NCBI RefSeq assembly: GCF_010906925.1
Contig: NZ_VTVE01000004.1
Coordinates: 220,870 to 284,869, forward strand
DNA from: Pseudobutyrivibrio xylanivorans
GTDB taxonomy: Bacteria > Bacillota > Clostridia > Lachnospirales > Lachnospiraceae
Reading direction: 5' to 3'
DNA length: 64,000 bases
This document shows, in pieces, positions 8,151-17,091 of this stretch. Under the pieces are notes generated by a model. That model ran no database searches, was not told the origin of the DNA, and saw only the letters and a program-made list of their open reading frames with translations. A program made the position numbers and the translations under genes. Every line of letters begins with the position of its first letter. Position 1 is the first letter of the stretch.

Positions 8151-10040
8151 ATGTGTGGAATAGTTGGTTATACACAGAAGCAGAATAAAATGGTTCATGT
8201 ATCAGTTTTAGAAAAAATGATGGATAGAATTGCCCATAGAGGACCGGATGGAAGTGGGCTTTATTATGATGCGAATATTGCAATAGGACATAGAAGATTG
8301 GCAATTATTGATGTGGATGGTGGCGAGCAGCCTATGAAAAATGAAGACCAATCCATAGTATGTGCCTTTAATGGAGAAATTTATAATTACAAAGAGTTAA
8401 GGATATATTTAATTGCTATAGGACATGAATTTAAAACAAATTGTGATACAGAGGTTTTAATTCATGGCTATGAGGAATGGGGCTATGAATTGCCTAAAAA
8501 ACTCAGGGGAATGTTCTCCTTTGTTATTTGGGATGCAAAAAATAAAGAACTTTTCTGTGCACGAGATAATTTTGGAATCAAGCCATTTTACTATTATTTA
8601 AAAGATGGAAATTTCATGTTTGGAAGTGAGATAAAGAGCTTTCTTGAACATCCAGATTTTGAAAAAGAGCTAAATATGAAGCAATTAGAACGCTATTTAA
8701 CTTATCAGTATTCGCCAGGAGATGAGACATTTTTTAAAAATGTTTACAAGTTGCCACCAGCCCACTATCTGGTTAGACGCGGTGAAAAAATGGAATTGGT
8801 GCAGTATTGGTATCCAGTTCGAAATGAAGATAAAGAGACTTCCATTGATGAATTCGCAAATAAGATAAGCGAGATTATGGAAGATTCTGTTAAGGCTCAC
8901 AAGATAAGTGATGTAGAGGTTGGAAGTTTTCTTTCCTCTGGAGTGGATTCTACTTATTTATCTGCAATTTCTAAGGTGGACAAGACCTTTACCCTTGGAT
9001 ATGATGAAGAAAGATATGATGAATCATCTAAGGTTAAAAGTTTTCCAAAATCAGAGGATTACAAGAATTATTCAAGGATTCTTGGAAAAACAGAATTTTT
9101 CGATAGGGTTGGAGAGGTTCAGTATTACATGGATGAGCCGCTGGCAGATGCAGCTAGTATAGCTCTTTACTTTATAGATGAAGAGGCAGCAAAACATGTA
9201 AAAGTATGCCTTTCGGGAGAGGGGGCAGATGAGCTGTTTGGCGGATACAATGTCTATAAAGAGCCATTTATGTGGCAGGGGTATAACAAAATAAATCCTA
9301 TTATAAGAAAGGGAATAGGTGCCATTGCAGAATTATTGCCTTCAATGCCAGGCAGAAATTTTGTTGTACGACATGCTAGCTCTGTAAAGGACAGATATAT
9401 TGGACCTACATGTTTGTTTTCTGAAAAGGAAAAAAGAAAACTTCTTAAAAATTACATTGGAGTAGAAAAGAAAAAAGTCTCTTTATCAGTTCATTCCACA
9501 GAATCTGTTGAGGATGATATAAACTACATGCAGAAGACTGATTTAACTCAATGGTTAGTTGGAGACATTCTGTTAAAGGCAGACAAAATGAGCATGGCCC
9601 ATAGTCTTGAGGTTAGAGTTCCATTTTTGGATAAGGAAGTTTTTGATGTAGCTAGTCGTTTGCCTGTTTCATATAGAGCTAATAAAGAAGCTACAAAAAT
9701 TGCTTTCAGAAAATGCGCTGAAAAGGTAGTAGGTGATGAGGCGGCAAATAGAATGAAGAAGGGTTTCCCTGTACCTATTAGAGACTGGATAAAGGAGGAA
9801 CCTTATCATCAGAAAATAAAAGATGCATTTGAAAGCCAGACTGCAAAGAAATTTTTTAACAGCAAGATGTTAGTGCGTATGTTAGAAAAGCATGTGTCTA
9901 ATAAGGGAGATTACTGGAGATATATCTGGTGCATATATGTATTTTTAATCTGGTATGAAAGATTTTTCGAACCAGTTAGAGAGGAAGTGAAAATCAATCC
10001 CCAAAATGAGCAGATGAAACCAGTTTATTTACATGCATAG
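8151..10040 (+). CDS. asnB: asparagine synthase (glutamine-hydrolysing)
   Basis: 629 residues. It converts aspartate, ATP and glutamine to asparagine and glutamate in the cytoplasm. Starts MCGIVGY, so Cys2 is the N-terminal nucleophile of the class II glutaminase domain, which also shows RGPDGSG, HRRLAIID and CAFNGEIYNY. The synthetase half has the PP-loop (SFLSSGVDST) and conserved LSGEGADELFGGY and LEVRVPFLD. Length agrees with AsnB. The strong SD AAGGAGGTG lies within a predicted hairpin. It is followed by a strong terminator, so it appears monocistronic. The upstream GATGCA boxes link it to the nearby two-component system. Confidence 0.95.
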   Translation: MCGIVGYTQKQNKMVHVSVLEKMMDRIAHRGPDGSGLYYDANIAIGHRRLAIIDVDGGEQPMKNEDQSIVCAFNGEIYNYKELRIYLIAIGHEFKTNCDTEVLIHGYEEWGYELPKKLRGMFSFVIWDAKNKELFCARDNFGIKPFYYYLKDGNFMFGSEIKSFLEHPDFEKELNMKQLERYLTYQYSPGDETFFKNVYKLPPAHYLVRRGEKMELVQYWYPVRNEDKETSIDEFANKISEIMEDSVKAHKISDVEVGSFLSSGVDSTYLSAISKVDKTFTLGYDEERYDESSKVKSFPKSEDYKNYSRILGKTEFFDRVGEVQYYMDEPLADAASIALYFIDEEAAKHVKVCLSGEGADELFGGYNVYKEPFMWQGYNKINPIIRKGIGAIAELLPSMPGRNFVVRHASSVKDRYIGPTCLFSEKEKRKLLKNYIGVEKKKVSLSVHSTESVEDDINYMQKTDLTQWLVGDILLKADKMSMAHSLEVRVPFLDKEVFDVASRLPVSYRANKEATKIAFRKCAEKVVGDEAANRMKKGFPVPIRDWIKEEPYHQKIKDAFESQTAKKFFNSKMLVRMLEKHVSNKGDYWRYIWCIYVFLIWYERFFEPVREEVKINPQNEQMKPVYLHA

Positions 10041-10089
10041 GAGAGTTGGTTTATTGTAATTTGCTGCTAGATAGTGATAATATAATAGC

Positions 10090-10133
10090 AAGCAGACAAT
10101 GAAGTCTAAAAGGGACTCATTGTCTGCTTTTTT
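10090..10133 (+). terminator. rho-independent terminator of asnB
   Basis: Perfect 13-bp stem (10090-10102 with 10117-10129), 14-base loop and a T run at 10128-10133. Confidence 0.9.
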
Positions 10134-10168
10134 GTTTGCTAAAAAGTTATTAAAAAGGAGAAATAGAA

Positions 10169-12085
10169 TTGAAAGACGGTTTCATAAAAGTGGCAGCAAT
10201 AACTCCTAATGTTAAAGTTGCTGACGTGGATTATAACTGCCAGGAAATAGTGAAGAGAATACAAGAGGCAGCGGAAAAGGATGCTAAGGTAATGGTGTTT
10301 CCAGAACTTAGCATTACAGGCTATACTTGTCAGGATTTGTTTTTGCAGGATGCTTTGCTTGAAGCAGCAAAATGTGGCTTAAAGACTATAAAAAATTATA
10401 GTAGGAATATTGATGGAATAATATTTGTGGGCTTGCCATTAGATTTTAATGGAAAGCTTTACAATGTTGCAGCAGCAATCTCTAGGGGGAAAATACAGGG
10501 AATAGTGCCTAAAATATATTTGCCTAACTACAGTGAATTTTATGAAGCAAGGCATTTTATGTCAGGAAAAGATATTCAAACCACAATAGTAATAGATGGG
10601 GAAGAAATACCTTTTGGAACAAATCAAATTTTCACTTGTGAGGATATGCCATCTCTTAGAATCGCAGTAGAGCTATGCGAGGATTTGTGGGTGCCAAATC
10701 CACCTAGTGTTAATCATTGTTTAGAAGGGGCAAATGTAATTGTAAATTTATCTGCTTCTGATCAGATTATAGGAAAGGCCAGATATAGAAGAAATCTCGT
10801 TAATAGCCAGTCAGCGCGGCTTGTGTGTGGATATATATATACATCAGCAGGTCCTAGTGAATCTACTCAGGATGTAGTCTATTCCGGACATAATATCATA
10901 TCTGAAAATGGTAAAATTCTTTCGGAATCAAAGCTTTTGGGGGAAGAAATGACTGTTTCAGAAATTGATACTAAATATCTAGAAGCGGAGCGGAGGAAAA
11001 TGACGACTTATCAGACTTCGCAGAATAATGAAAATAGATACGTATATACGAATTTCACTCTAGAAATAATTGAGACGAATTTGACACGAATCATAGAACC
11101 GAAGCCATTTGTTCCTTCAATGATAGCGGAGCGTGAATTGCGAAGCAATGAAATTCTTACTATTCAGGCAATGGGGCTAAAAAAGAGACTAGAGCATATA
11201 GGATGTAAGACAGCAGTAATAGGTATTTCTGGCGGACTTGATTCTACACTTGCACTACTTGTTACTGCAAAAGCTTTTGACTATTTAGGTCTCGATAGAA
11301 AAGGAATAGTTGCTGTGACTATGCCTGGATTTGGAACCACAGACAGAACCTATGACAACGCAGTCAGATTGATAAAAGAGATTGGAGCTACATTTAAGGA
11401 AGTTAGTATCGTAAATGCGGTAGAGCAGCACTTTAATGATATAGAACAGGACCCAAATAATCACGATGTAACTTATGAAAATAGTCAGGCTAGAGAGCGT
11501 ACTCAGATTTTGATGGATATAGCTAACAAAGAAAATGGCATTGTAATTGGTACAGGTGATTTGTCGGAGCTTGCACTTGGATGGGCAACATATAATGGTG
11601 ACCATATGTCTATGTATGCTGTAAATGTTTCCATTCCAAAGACTCTAGTTAGATATTTAGTTCAATACTATGCAGATACTTGTGAAAAAGATGTTTTAAG
11701 TAAAACTCTCTATGATGTGTTGGATACACCTGTGTCTCCAGAACTATTACCTCCAACCAAAGGAGAAATATCCCAGAAAACAGAAGATTTGGTGGGACCA
11801 TACGAACTGCATGATTTCTTCATTTACCATATGCTTAGACTTCAGCAGAGTCCCGCTAAGATATATCGTTTGGCAAAAATCGCATTTACGAATCAGTATT
11901 CGGATGAAGAAATATTAAAATGGGAAAAGATTTTTTGTAAGAGATTTTTTGCACAACACTTTAAGAGAAGCTGTCTTCCAGATGGCCCTAAGGTGGGCTC
12001 GGTTGCAGTATCGCCAAGGGGAGACCTTAGAATGCCATCAGATGCCAGCGCAGCTATGTGGCTAAAGGAGTTAGAATGTCTTTAA
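10169..12085 (+). CDS. nadE: glutamine-dependent NAD+ synthetase
   Basis: 638 residues, the two-domain glutamine-using form. The N-terminal nitrilase-like amidase has the catalytic triad context (Glu in FPELSITG, Lys in PKIYLPNY, Cys in ELCEDLW). The C-terminal NAD synthetase domain has the PP-loop SGGLDSTLALL and GTGDLSELALGW. It amidates nicotinic acid adenine dinucleotide to NAD+, the last step of NAD synthesis. The start is TTG at 10169, chosen because AAAGGAG (10154-10160) lies 8 bases before it and the first residues fit the family. It converges with the lysR-type gene, the two 3' ends overlapping by 4 bases. Confidence 0.94.
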   Translation: MKDGFIKVAAITPNVKVADVDYNCQEIVKRIQEAAEKDAKVMVFPELSITGYTCQDLFLQDALLEAAKCGLKTIKNYSRNIDGIIFVGLPLDFNGKLYNVAAAISRGKIQGIVPKIYLPNYSEFYEARHFMSGKDIQTTIVIDGEEIPFGTNQIFTCEDMPSLRIAVELCEDLWVPNPPSVNHCLEGANVIVNLSASDQIIGKARYRRNLVNSQSARLVCGYIYTSAGPSESTQDVVYSGHNIISENGKILSESKLLGEEMTVSEIDTKYLEAERRKMTTYQTSQNNENRYVYTNFTLEIIETNLTRIIEPKPFVPSMIAERELRSNEILTIQAMGLKKRLEHIGCKTAVIGISGGLDSTLALLVTAKAFDYLGLDRKGIVAVTMPGFGTTDRTYDNAVRLIKEIGATFKEVSIVNAVEQHFNDIEQDPNNHDVTYENSQARERTQILMDIANKENGIVIGTGDLSELALGWATYNGDHMSMYAVNVSIPKTLVRYLVQYYADTCEKDVLSKTLYDVLDTPVSPELLPPTKGEISQKTEDLVGPYELHDFFIYHMLRLQQSPAKIYRLAKIAFTNQYSDEEILKWEKIFCKRFFAQHFKRSCLPDGPKVGSVAVSPRGDLRMPSDASAAMWLKELECL

Positions 12086-12966
12086 GCATTTTTAAAATAA
12101 TCTACTAGGGCACCCTTCAATGCATTAGCTTCTGCACTTAATATGTTGCCCTTGCTGCTGACAATATATAGTTTTTTTACAAGAGTGTCTTCTTTGAATC
12201 TCAGCACTTTAATTTTGTCGGAAGTATTCTTTTTGGCTAGATATAAAAGACTCATTCCAAGGGCATAATTTTCTTCAGCCATTTTGTGAATCAAGTGAAC
12301 GTCCGAGGTTTCAAGAATTATATTGGGAAATTCCACTGGGTGATCAAAATTATAAAGCTGATTTATGCTAGTAGATGACTTGGCATCTTTTACTACAATA
12401 GATTCACCTGTTAATTCAGAAAAAGACACGGTATCATTTTGGGCAAGAGGATGTTTTTTATTAACAACCAGACAAAATGGTTCAGTACATAATTGTTCAT
12501 AATCAAAGTAATGAGGGTTGAATGGGCCAGGTACTATGGCTAATTCAACCTTATTATTTTTTATCTTATCGAAGATATAATCATCAGTGAATTCTTTCAT
12601 ATTGATTCGTATTTCCGGAAAGCTATCATTGAATTTCTTGAAAAATTTAGCTGGAATTAGCTGGGGTACATCATATGAACAATAGATAGAAACTGTTTTA
12701 ATAGTACTATGACTTTTGAATAATCTATCAGAAACTAAATCGTATTCATCGAGAATGTTACGAGCATGAATTGACAAACGAGCAGCATCTTTTGTAGGAA
12801 CTATTCTATTATGGTGATGCTCAAAAAGGTTTACACCAAGTTCCTTTTCTAAGGCAGCAATAGTTTTGCTGATTCCCTGAGGTGTTACAAAAAGATTTGT
12901 TGCTGCTTTTGAAATACTTTTTGTTGAATATACTTCAAGAAAATATTTAAGCTGACGCTGATTCAT
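12082..12966 (-). CDS. LysR-family transcriptional regulator
   Basis: 294 residues. The N-terminal winged helix-turn-helix (MNQRQLKYFLEVYSTKSISK, then TPQGISKTI) is typical of LysR regulators, and the rest is the two-lobed effector-binding domain. It is divergent from the RidA-to-OCD operon, so it most likely controls that operon and itself; the inducer is probably an amino or imino acid, by inference. A good promoter (13037-13064) lies ~70 bases before the gene, and a terminator-like hairpin sits between promoter and start, with the SD AGGGGGA directly after the T run. Confidence 0.92.
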   Translation of the reverse strand: MNQRQLKYFLEVYSTKSISKAATNLFVTPQGISKTIAALEKELGVNLFEHHHNRIVPTKDAARLSIHARNILDEYDLVSDRLFKSHSTIKTVSIYCSYDVPQLIPAKFFKKFNDSFPEIRINMKEFTDDYIFDKIKNNKVELAIVPGPFNPHYFDYEQLCTEPFCLVVNKKHPLAQNDTVSFSELTGESIVVKDAKSSTSINQLYNFDHPVEFPNIILETSDVHLIHKMAEENYALGMSLLYLAKKNTSDKIKVLRFKEDTLVKKLYIVSSKGNILSAEANALKGALVDYFKNA

Positions 12967-12983
12967 AATTTAATCCCCCTTAC

Positions 12984-13020
12984 AAAAAAATAAGGCGCAC
13001 GATTAGAAACCGTGCGCCTT
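12984..13020 (-). terminator. terminator-like hairpin in the lysR leader (possible attenuator)
   Basis: Read on the - strand: a perfect 10-bp stem (AAGGCGCACG with CGTGCGCCTT), 9-base loop, then seven T (12990-12984). It begins ~10 bases after the predicted transcription start and ends just before the SD of the LysR gene, so it would stop most transcripts unless read through. Confidence 0.6.
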
Positions 13021-13036
13021 TGCATTTGTTAGATTT

Positions 13037-13064
13037 ATTATATCTATAGGTAGCATAAAGTCAA
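13037..13064 (-). promoter_or_regulatory. predicted sigma-A promoter of the lysR gene
   Basis: On the - strand: TTGACT (13064-13059), 16-bp spacer, TATAAT (13042-13037). Five of six and six of six consensus matches. Confidence 0.7.
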
Positions 13065-13072
13065 GTTACTTT

Positions 13073-13084
13073 AACCAAATGGTT
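13073..13084. promoter_or_regulatory. candidate LysR operator
   Basis: Inverted repeat AACCA-AA-TGGTT between the two divergent promoters. Its centre lies about 65 bases before the predicted start of the operon transcript (~13143), the classic position of a LysR recognition site. Confidence 0.4.
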
Positions 13085-13108
13085 TAGCAGATAAATAAAA
13101 TTAGTGCT

Positions 13109-13136
13109 TTAACAATTTGTCTGATAATGATATAAA
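13109..13136 (+). promoter_or_regulatory. predicted promoter of the RidA-oxidoreductase operon
   Basis: TTAACA (13109-13114), 16-bp spacer, TATAAA (13131-13136), each one mismatch from consensus. Start point predicted near 13143. Confidence 0.5.
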
Positions 13137-13175
13137 TTACTCAACAACAATCAATCAACGTTATTAACACTGACG

Positions 13176-13214
13176 AACAAAGGCGTTCACACAAAATGTG
13201 TGAGCGCCTTTGTT
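13176..13214 (+). promoter_or_regulatory. long leader hairpin before the RidA gene
   Basis: An 18-bp stem (13176-13193 with 13197-13214, one wobble pair) closed by an AAA loop, lying 30 bases before the first gene of the operon. There is only a weak T stretch after it, so it is not a standard terminator. It could be an attenuator, an mRNA stabiliser, or a terminator for either direction. Its AAAGGCG core resembles the hairpin on the lysR side. Confidence 0.5.
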
Positions 13215-13244
13215 ATATGAGAATAAGAAAGTGAGGTAAGTGTT

Positions 13245-13637
13245 ATGGAATTGACTAGAACAAATTATAGCTCAGGCGCACCACTTGAAGAGAAGGTTGG
13301 TTATTCGAGAATGGTAAAGGTTGGACCTTATATAAAAATAGGAGGAACAACATCAGTTCAGCCTGATGGAACAGTTTATGGAGTTGATGCATATGAGCAG
13401 ACAAAATATGTACTTGATAAACAGATAAAGCTTTTGGAACAGGCAGGAGCTAAGAAAGAGGATGTATTCTCAGTTTTTATTTACACAACTGATATTAGCC
13501 AAGGAAAAGAAATATGCGAAGCTTATTCAGAATTCTTTAAAGAAGTAAAACCTTTAAACACAATGGTTGAAATATCAAGACTAAATCGTGAGACACAATT
13601 TGTTGAGATTGAAATGGAAGCAATGCTTACAGAATAA
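13245..13637 (+). CDS. RidA/YjgF family enamine/imine deaminase
   Basis: 130 residues, full-length for the family. RidA proteins are trimeric cytosolic enzymes that hydrolyse reactive enamine/imine intermediates to keto acids plus ammonia. It begins MELTRTNYSSGAPLEEKVGY, followed by the strand pattern of the family (VGPYIKIGGTTSV). The usual RidA RNPxC-type active-site segment is diverged, so it belongs to a Rid subfamily rather than classical RidA. As first gene of a flavoenzyme operon it probably deals with the imine made by the oxidase. SD GAGGTAAG precedes the ATG. Confidence 0.85.
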   Translation: MELTRTNYSSGAPLEEKVGYSRMVKVGPYIKIGGTTSVQPDGTVYGVDAYEQTKYVLDKQIKLLEQAGAKKEDVFSVFIYTTDISQGKEICEAYSEFFKEVKPLNTMVEISRLNRETQFVEIEMEAMLTE

Positions 13638-13652
13638 AGCAAGGAGGCCAAG

Positions 13653-13961
13653 ATGAGTAGAATAACTGAACATCCAATACTTGGAGTAAAGGAAGAAAAG
13701 AAACTGGTATCTTTCACATTCGATGGCAAAGACTTGCAGGGATATGAAGGCGAGCCAATTGCAATTGCACTTAAAGCAAATGGAGTAATGATTCATAGAT
13801 ATACGAAAAAGGAACATAAACCAAGAGGTTTGTTTTGTGCAATCGGAAGATGTACAGACTGCGTAATGGTAGTAGATGGAGAACCAAATATCAGAACTTG
13901 TGTGACACCTCTGAAGGAAGGCATGACCGTACAGACACAGGACGGGGTCAAGGCAATGTAA
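13653..13961 (+). CDS. small [2Fe-2S] ferredoxin-like oxidoreductase subunit
   Basis: 102 residues. The Cys motif CAIGRCTDC with a distal RTCVTPL Cys is the plant-type [2Fe-2S] pattern of the small subunits found in HcnA, proline dehydrogenase gamma and opine/sarcosine oxidase-like complexes. It should pass electrons between the flavoprotein subunits encoded next. It is 15 bases after the RidA gene with an AAGGAGG SD. The substrate of the complex cannot be read from this subunit. Confidence 0.85.
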   Translation: MSRITEHPILGVKEEKKLVSFTFDGKDLQGYEGEPIAIALKANGVMIHRYTKKEHKPRGLFCAIGRCTDCVMVVDGEPNIRTCVTPLKEGMTVQTQDGVKAM

Positions 13962-14001
13962 GAGGCAGAAAGAAATTATAGTAAAACGGGAGGTGTGTTA
14001 G

Positions 14002-15579
14002 ATGGATAGATATGAAGTGATAGTTGTAGGAGCTGGCCCTTCTGGACTATCAGCAGCAATTGAGGCAGCTAAACGAGGACTTAATGTAATCGTATTTGAT
14101 GAAAATGATAAGCCAGGTGGACAACTTTTTAAGCAAATTCATAAGTTCTTTGGTTCAAAAGAACATCATGCAAAAATCAGAGGATTTCATATAGGAGAAG
14201 AACTTTTAGCAGAAGCTGCAGAAGTAGGTGTAGAGGTAGTACTTGGGGCGACGGTAATCGGATTATATTCAGATAAAGAAGTAAGTGTACGAATCGGTGA
14301 AGAAATCAAGCATTACAAGGGCGATACAGTAATTGTAGCTACTGGAGCAGCAGAGAATATGGTTACATTCCCAGGTTGGACTCTTCCTGGAGTTATTGGA
14401 GCTGGTGCAGCTCAGACAATGATGAACATCCATGGAATTCAGCCTGGTAAAAAGATTTTAATGCTTGGTTCAGGAAATGTAGGACTTGTAGTTTCCTTCC
14501 AGCTGCTTCAGGCAGGATGTGAGGTGGTTGCACTTGTAGATGCAGCTCCAAAGATTGGTGGATATGGTGTTCATGCTGCTAAGGTGGCAAGATGCGGAGT
14601 ACCATTTTATCTTTCTCACACCATCAAGGAAGCTCATGGAACAGATCAGCTAACTGGTGTCACTATCAATGAGGTTGATGAAAAATTTAGACCTATTGAA
14701 GGAACAGAAAAATATTTTGAGGTAGATACAATTTGTATGGCTGTTGGTCTTTCCCCAATGTCTCAGCTTCTTAAGATGGCTGGTTGTGAAATGGAGGATA
14801 ATCCAAAAAGAGGCGGACAGGTACCTATCGTTGATGAATATGGAGAAACTTCTGTTTCAGGTGTATTTGCAGCAGGAGATGTTTCCGGAATCGAAGAAGC
14901 ATCTTCGGCAATGATCGAAGGTAAGATGGCTGGTGTTTGTGTTTGCGGATACTTAGGCTACATCACAGATGAGGAAAAGGACGCAGAACTATTAAAACTT
15001 GAAAAGGATTTGGAAAGCCTAAGACAAGGAATGTTTGCTCCTAAAAATAGAGGAAAGCTTATTGAGAAGACTGAAGAGGGAATTGATATTTCAATGAATC
15101 TTTTAAAGAAAGGCTATGTAGCTGATGACGAAATTGAAAGATTCCCAGGTGTTGTTCACAAGGTAGGTGTTCATCCAGTTATGGAGTGTACTCAGAATAT
15201 TCCTTGTAACCCATGTCAGGATGCTTGCAGCAAAGGATGTATTTCAATTGGGAATAACATTACTTGCCTTCCATTTATTAAAGAGGATAGCAATTGCATT
15301 AACTGCGGAATGTGCGTAGCTAGTTGTTCTGGTCAGGCAATTTTCCTTGTTGATGAGGATTGCGGCGACGGTACAGCAACTGTGACACTTCCTTATGAAT
15401 TCTTACCTTTACCGGAGGTTGGGGATAAAGGCTATGGACTTTCTAGAAATGGAGAGAAGATTTGTGACGCTGAAATTGTATCAGTTAAGAGCGTGAAGGC
15501 TTTTGATCATACAAATCTTGTCACTATGAAAGTTCCAAAGGAATATGCAATGAAAGCAAGATTTTTCAAATGCAGTTAG
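14002..15579 (+). CDS. NAD(P)/FAD-dependent oxidoreductase with ferredoxin domain (HcnB-like subunit)
   Basis: 525 residues. N-terminal FAD-binding GxGxxG (VVGAGPSGLSAA, ~8-20), a second dinucleotide fold near residue 155 (MLGSGNVGLV) and a C-terminal FAD motif (GVFAAGDVSG). After ~residue 395 it carries a ferredoxin-like cysteine region (CNPCQDACSKGC ... CINCGMCVASCSG), consistent with [4Fe-4S] clusters. Related to the alpha subunits of HcnABC, opine and D-proline dehydrogenases. It probably relays electrons from the amine-oxidising subunit. The added ferredoxin domain suggests electrons leave to ferredoxin or another low-potential carrier, which fits an anaerobe; this is inference. SD GGGAGGTG. 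Confidence 0.87.
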   Translation: MDRYEVIVVGAGPSGLSAAIEAAKRGLNVIVFDENDKPGGQLFKQIHKFFGSKEHHAKIRGFHIGEELLAEAAEVGVEVVLGATVIGLYSDKEVSVRIGEEIKHYKGDTVIVATGAAENMVTFPGWTLPGVIGAGAAQTMMNIHGIQPGKKILMLGSGNVGLVVSFQLLQAGCEVVALVDAAPKIGGYGVHAAKVARCGVPFYLSHTIKEAHGTDQLTGVTINEVDEKFRPIEGTEKYFEVDTICMAVGLSPMSQLLKMAGCEMEDNPKRGGQVPIVDEYGETSVSGVFAAGDVSGIEEASSAMIEGKMAGVCVCGYLGYITDEEKDAELLKLEKDLESLRQGMFAPKNRGKLIEKTEEGIDISMNLLKKGYVADDEIERFPGVVHKVGVHPVMECTQNIPCNPCQDACSKGCISIGNNITCLPFIKEDSNCINCGMCVASCSGQAIFLVDEDCGDGTATVTLPYEFLPLPEVGDKGYGLSRNGEKICDAEIVSVKSVKAFDHTNLVTMKVPKEYAMKARFFKCS

Positions 15580-15590
15580 GAGGTAATCAG

Positions 15591-15908
15591 ATGAGTGTAA
15601 TTGATAGATCAGTTGATATTGGTGGATTTGTTCCTCAGCCAGATGATGACATGCTTATTTGCAGATGCGAAGAAATCACAAAAGGAGAGATTCGAAAAGC
15701 AGTTCATGCAGGTATGTGGACAATGACAGAAATAAGAAGATATCTTCGCACAGGAATGGGACTTTGCCAAGGGCAAACTTGTTCAAGACTTGTAAAAGGA
15801 ATTGTTGCAAGAGAACTTGGAGTAAGTCCAGCGGAGCTTGAGCCGGCAACAGCTCGTTCTCCTATGAGACCAACGGAGATGAAGGTTCTTGGCAAGGAGG
15901 TGAGCTGA
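15591..15908 (+). CDS. BFD-type [2Fe-2S] protein
   Basis: 105 residues. The cysteine pattern CRCEE ... GLCQGQTC is that of the bacterioferritin-associated-ferredoxin-like [2Fe-2S] domain found at the end of HcnB/SoxA-type proteins; here it is a separate polypeptide. Start is ATG 15591, because AGGAGGT (15578-15584) lies 6 bases before it; the upstream ATG at 15570 is inside the previous gene. It ends one base before the next gene. Probably the fourth piece of the same oxidoreductase complex. Confidence 0.85.
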   Translation: MSVIDRSVDIGGFVPQPDDDMLICRCEEITKGEIRKAVHAGMWTMTEIRRYLRTGMGLCQGQTCSRLVKGIVARELGVSPAELEPATARSPMRPTEMKVLGKEVS

Positions 15909-15909
15909 T

Positions 15910-17052
15910 ATGGAAAACAAAAACAAAGCGGATGTAGTGGTTGTTGGTGGTGGAATTATAGGATGTGCAACAGCTTACTACCTTAGTAAGAGAGGTAAAT
16001 CAGTAATCGTTCTGGAGGCTAGTGAAAATATTGGAAATGGCGGTTCCTCAAGAAACGGTGGCGGTGTAAGACAATCAGGTAGAGACCCCAGAGAACTTCC
16101 ACTTGCGATGTATGGAATCAAAGAACTTTGGCCAGAGCTTTCTAAGGAACTTGGAGTTGATTGTGAATATCACAAAGATGGCAATTTACGACTTGGAAAA
16201 AACGAGAAGCATAAAGAAATACTCCAGGGGCTTACAGATAGAGCAGTTGCTTGTGGCTTAGATGTAAGAATGATTGACGCCGACGAGATTAAAGAAATTA
16301 ATCCTTATCTTTCAGATGAAGTAACATGCGCTAGTTGGTGTCCAACAGATGGTCATGCAAATCCAATGGTTACAACACTTGCATTTTACAAAAAAGCAAG
16401 GGAACAGGGAGTTAGATTTATCACTGGCGAAAAGGTAACAAGACTTAGAAAAATAAAAGGAAAACTTAGAGAAGTATATACAGAAGAAAACCTATATGAA
16501 GGCGATTATGTTGTAGTTGCAGCAGGATATGAATCAAGAGAAATTCTTGAAACTGTTGGAGTAGATGTTCCAATGCATCAAGAACTTTGTGAATGTCTTG
16601 TAACTGAGGCTGAGCCTCATATGTTTGACCAGATGCTTGGAACTGCAGAAGCAGATTTTTATGGACATCAGTCAGATCATGGCTCATTTGTATTCGGTGG
16701 AATGTCAGGACTTGAACTTAATAATAAAAATACAGGTCCAAAGAATTCTCCAAGTAATGCATCAATCACATCCCCTTGTATTTGCCGAGGAATTATGAAG
16801 TATTTCCCAGCTCTTGCAAATGCAAAGATTGTTAGAACATGGGCTGGTTATCTTGATATTTGTCAGGATGGTGTACCTGTTCTTGGATTTGTTAACGAGG
16901 TGCCAGGACTAGTTGTTGCTTGTGCTTTTTCAGGACATGGATTTGGTATAGCACCAGCGGTAGGAGAGCAGCTTGCAAGACTTATTATTGATGGGGCAAC
17001 CACAGTTGATATTTCTGGTTTAAGATATGGCCGTTTTAAAGCCAAAATCTAG
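15910..17052 (+). CDS. FAD-dependent amine/imino acid oxidoreductase (DAO family)
   Basis: 380 residues of the D-amino-acid oxidase/glycine oxidase/sarcosine oxidase beta fold. N-terminal Rossmann motif VVVGGGIIGCATAYYL (~9-24) followed by NGGSSRNGGGVRQ, where substrate and flavin bind in this family; C-terminal FAD motif AFSGHGFGIAPAVGEQ. It is the likely catalytic subunit, oxidising a secondary or primary amine (sarcosine-, proline- or D-amino-acid-like) to an imine, with electrons going to the neighbouring FeS/flavin subunits (HcnC/PRODH-beta arrangement). The substrate is not determined by sequence. SD AAGGAGGTGAG overlaps the end of the previous gene. Confidence 0.87.
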   Translation: MENKNKADVVVVGGGIIGCATAYYLSKRGKSVIVLEASENIGNGGSSRNGGGVRQSGRDPRELPLAMYGIKELWPELSKELGVDCEYHKDGNLRLGKNEKHKEILQGLTDRAVACGLDVRMIDADEIKEINPYLSDEVTCASWCPTDGHANPMVTTLAFYKKAREQGVRFITGEKVTRLRKIKGKLREVYTEENLYEGDYVVVAAGYESREILETVGVDVPMHQELCECLVTEAEPHMFDQMLGTAEADFYGHQSDHGSFVFGGMSGLELNNKNTGPKNSPSNASITSPCICRGIMKYFPALANAKIVRTWAGYLDICQDGVPVLGFVNEVPGLVVACAFSGHGFGIAPAVGEQLARLIIDGATTVDISGLRYGRFKAKI

Positions 17053-17091
17053 AATCAGTTTATAAGAAATAAACCATAGGAGGATATGCTT

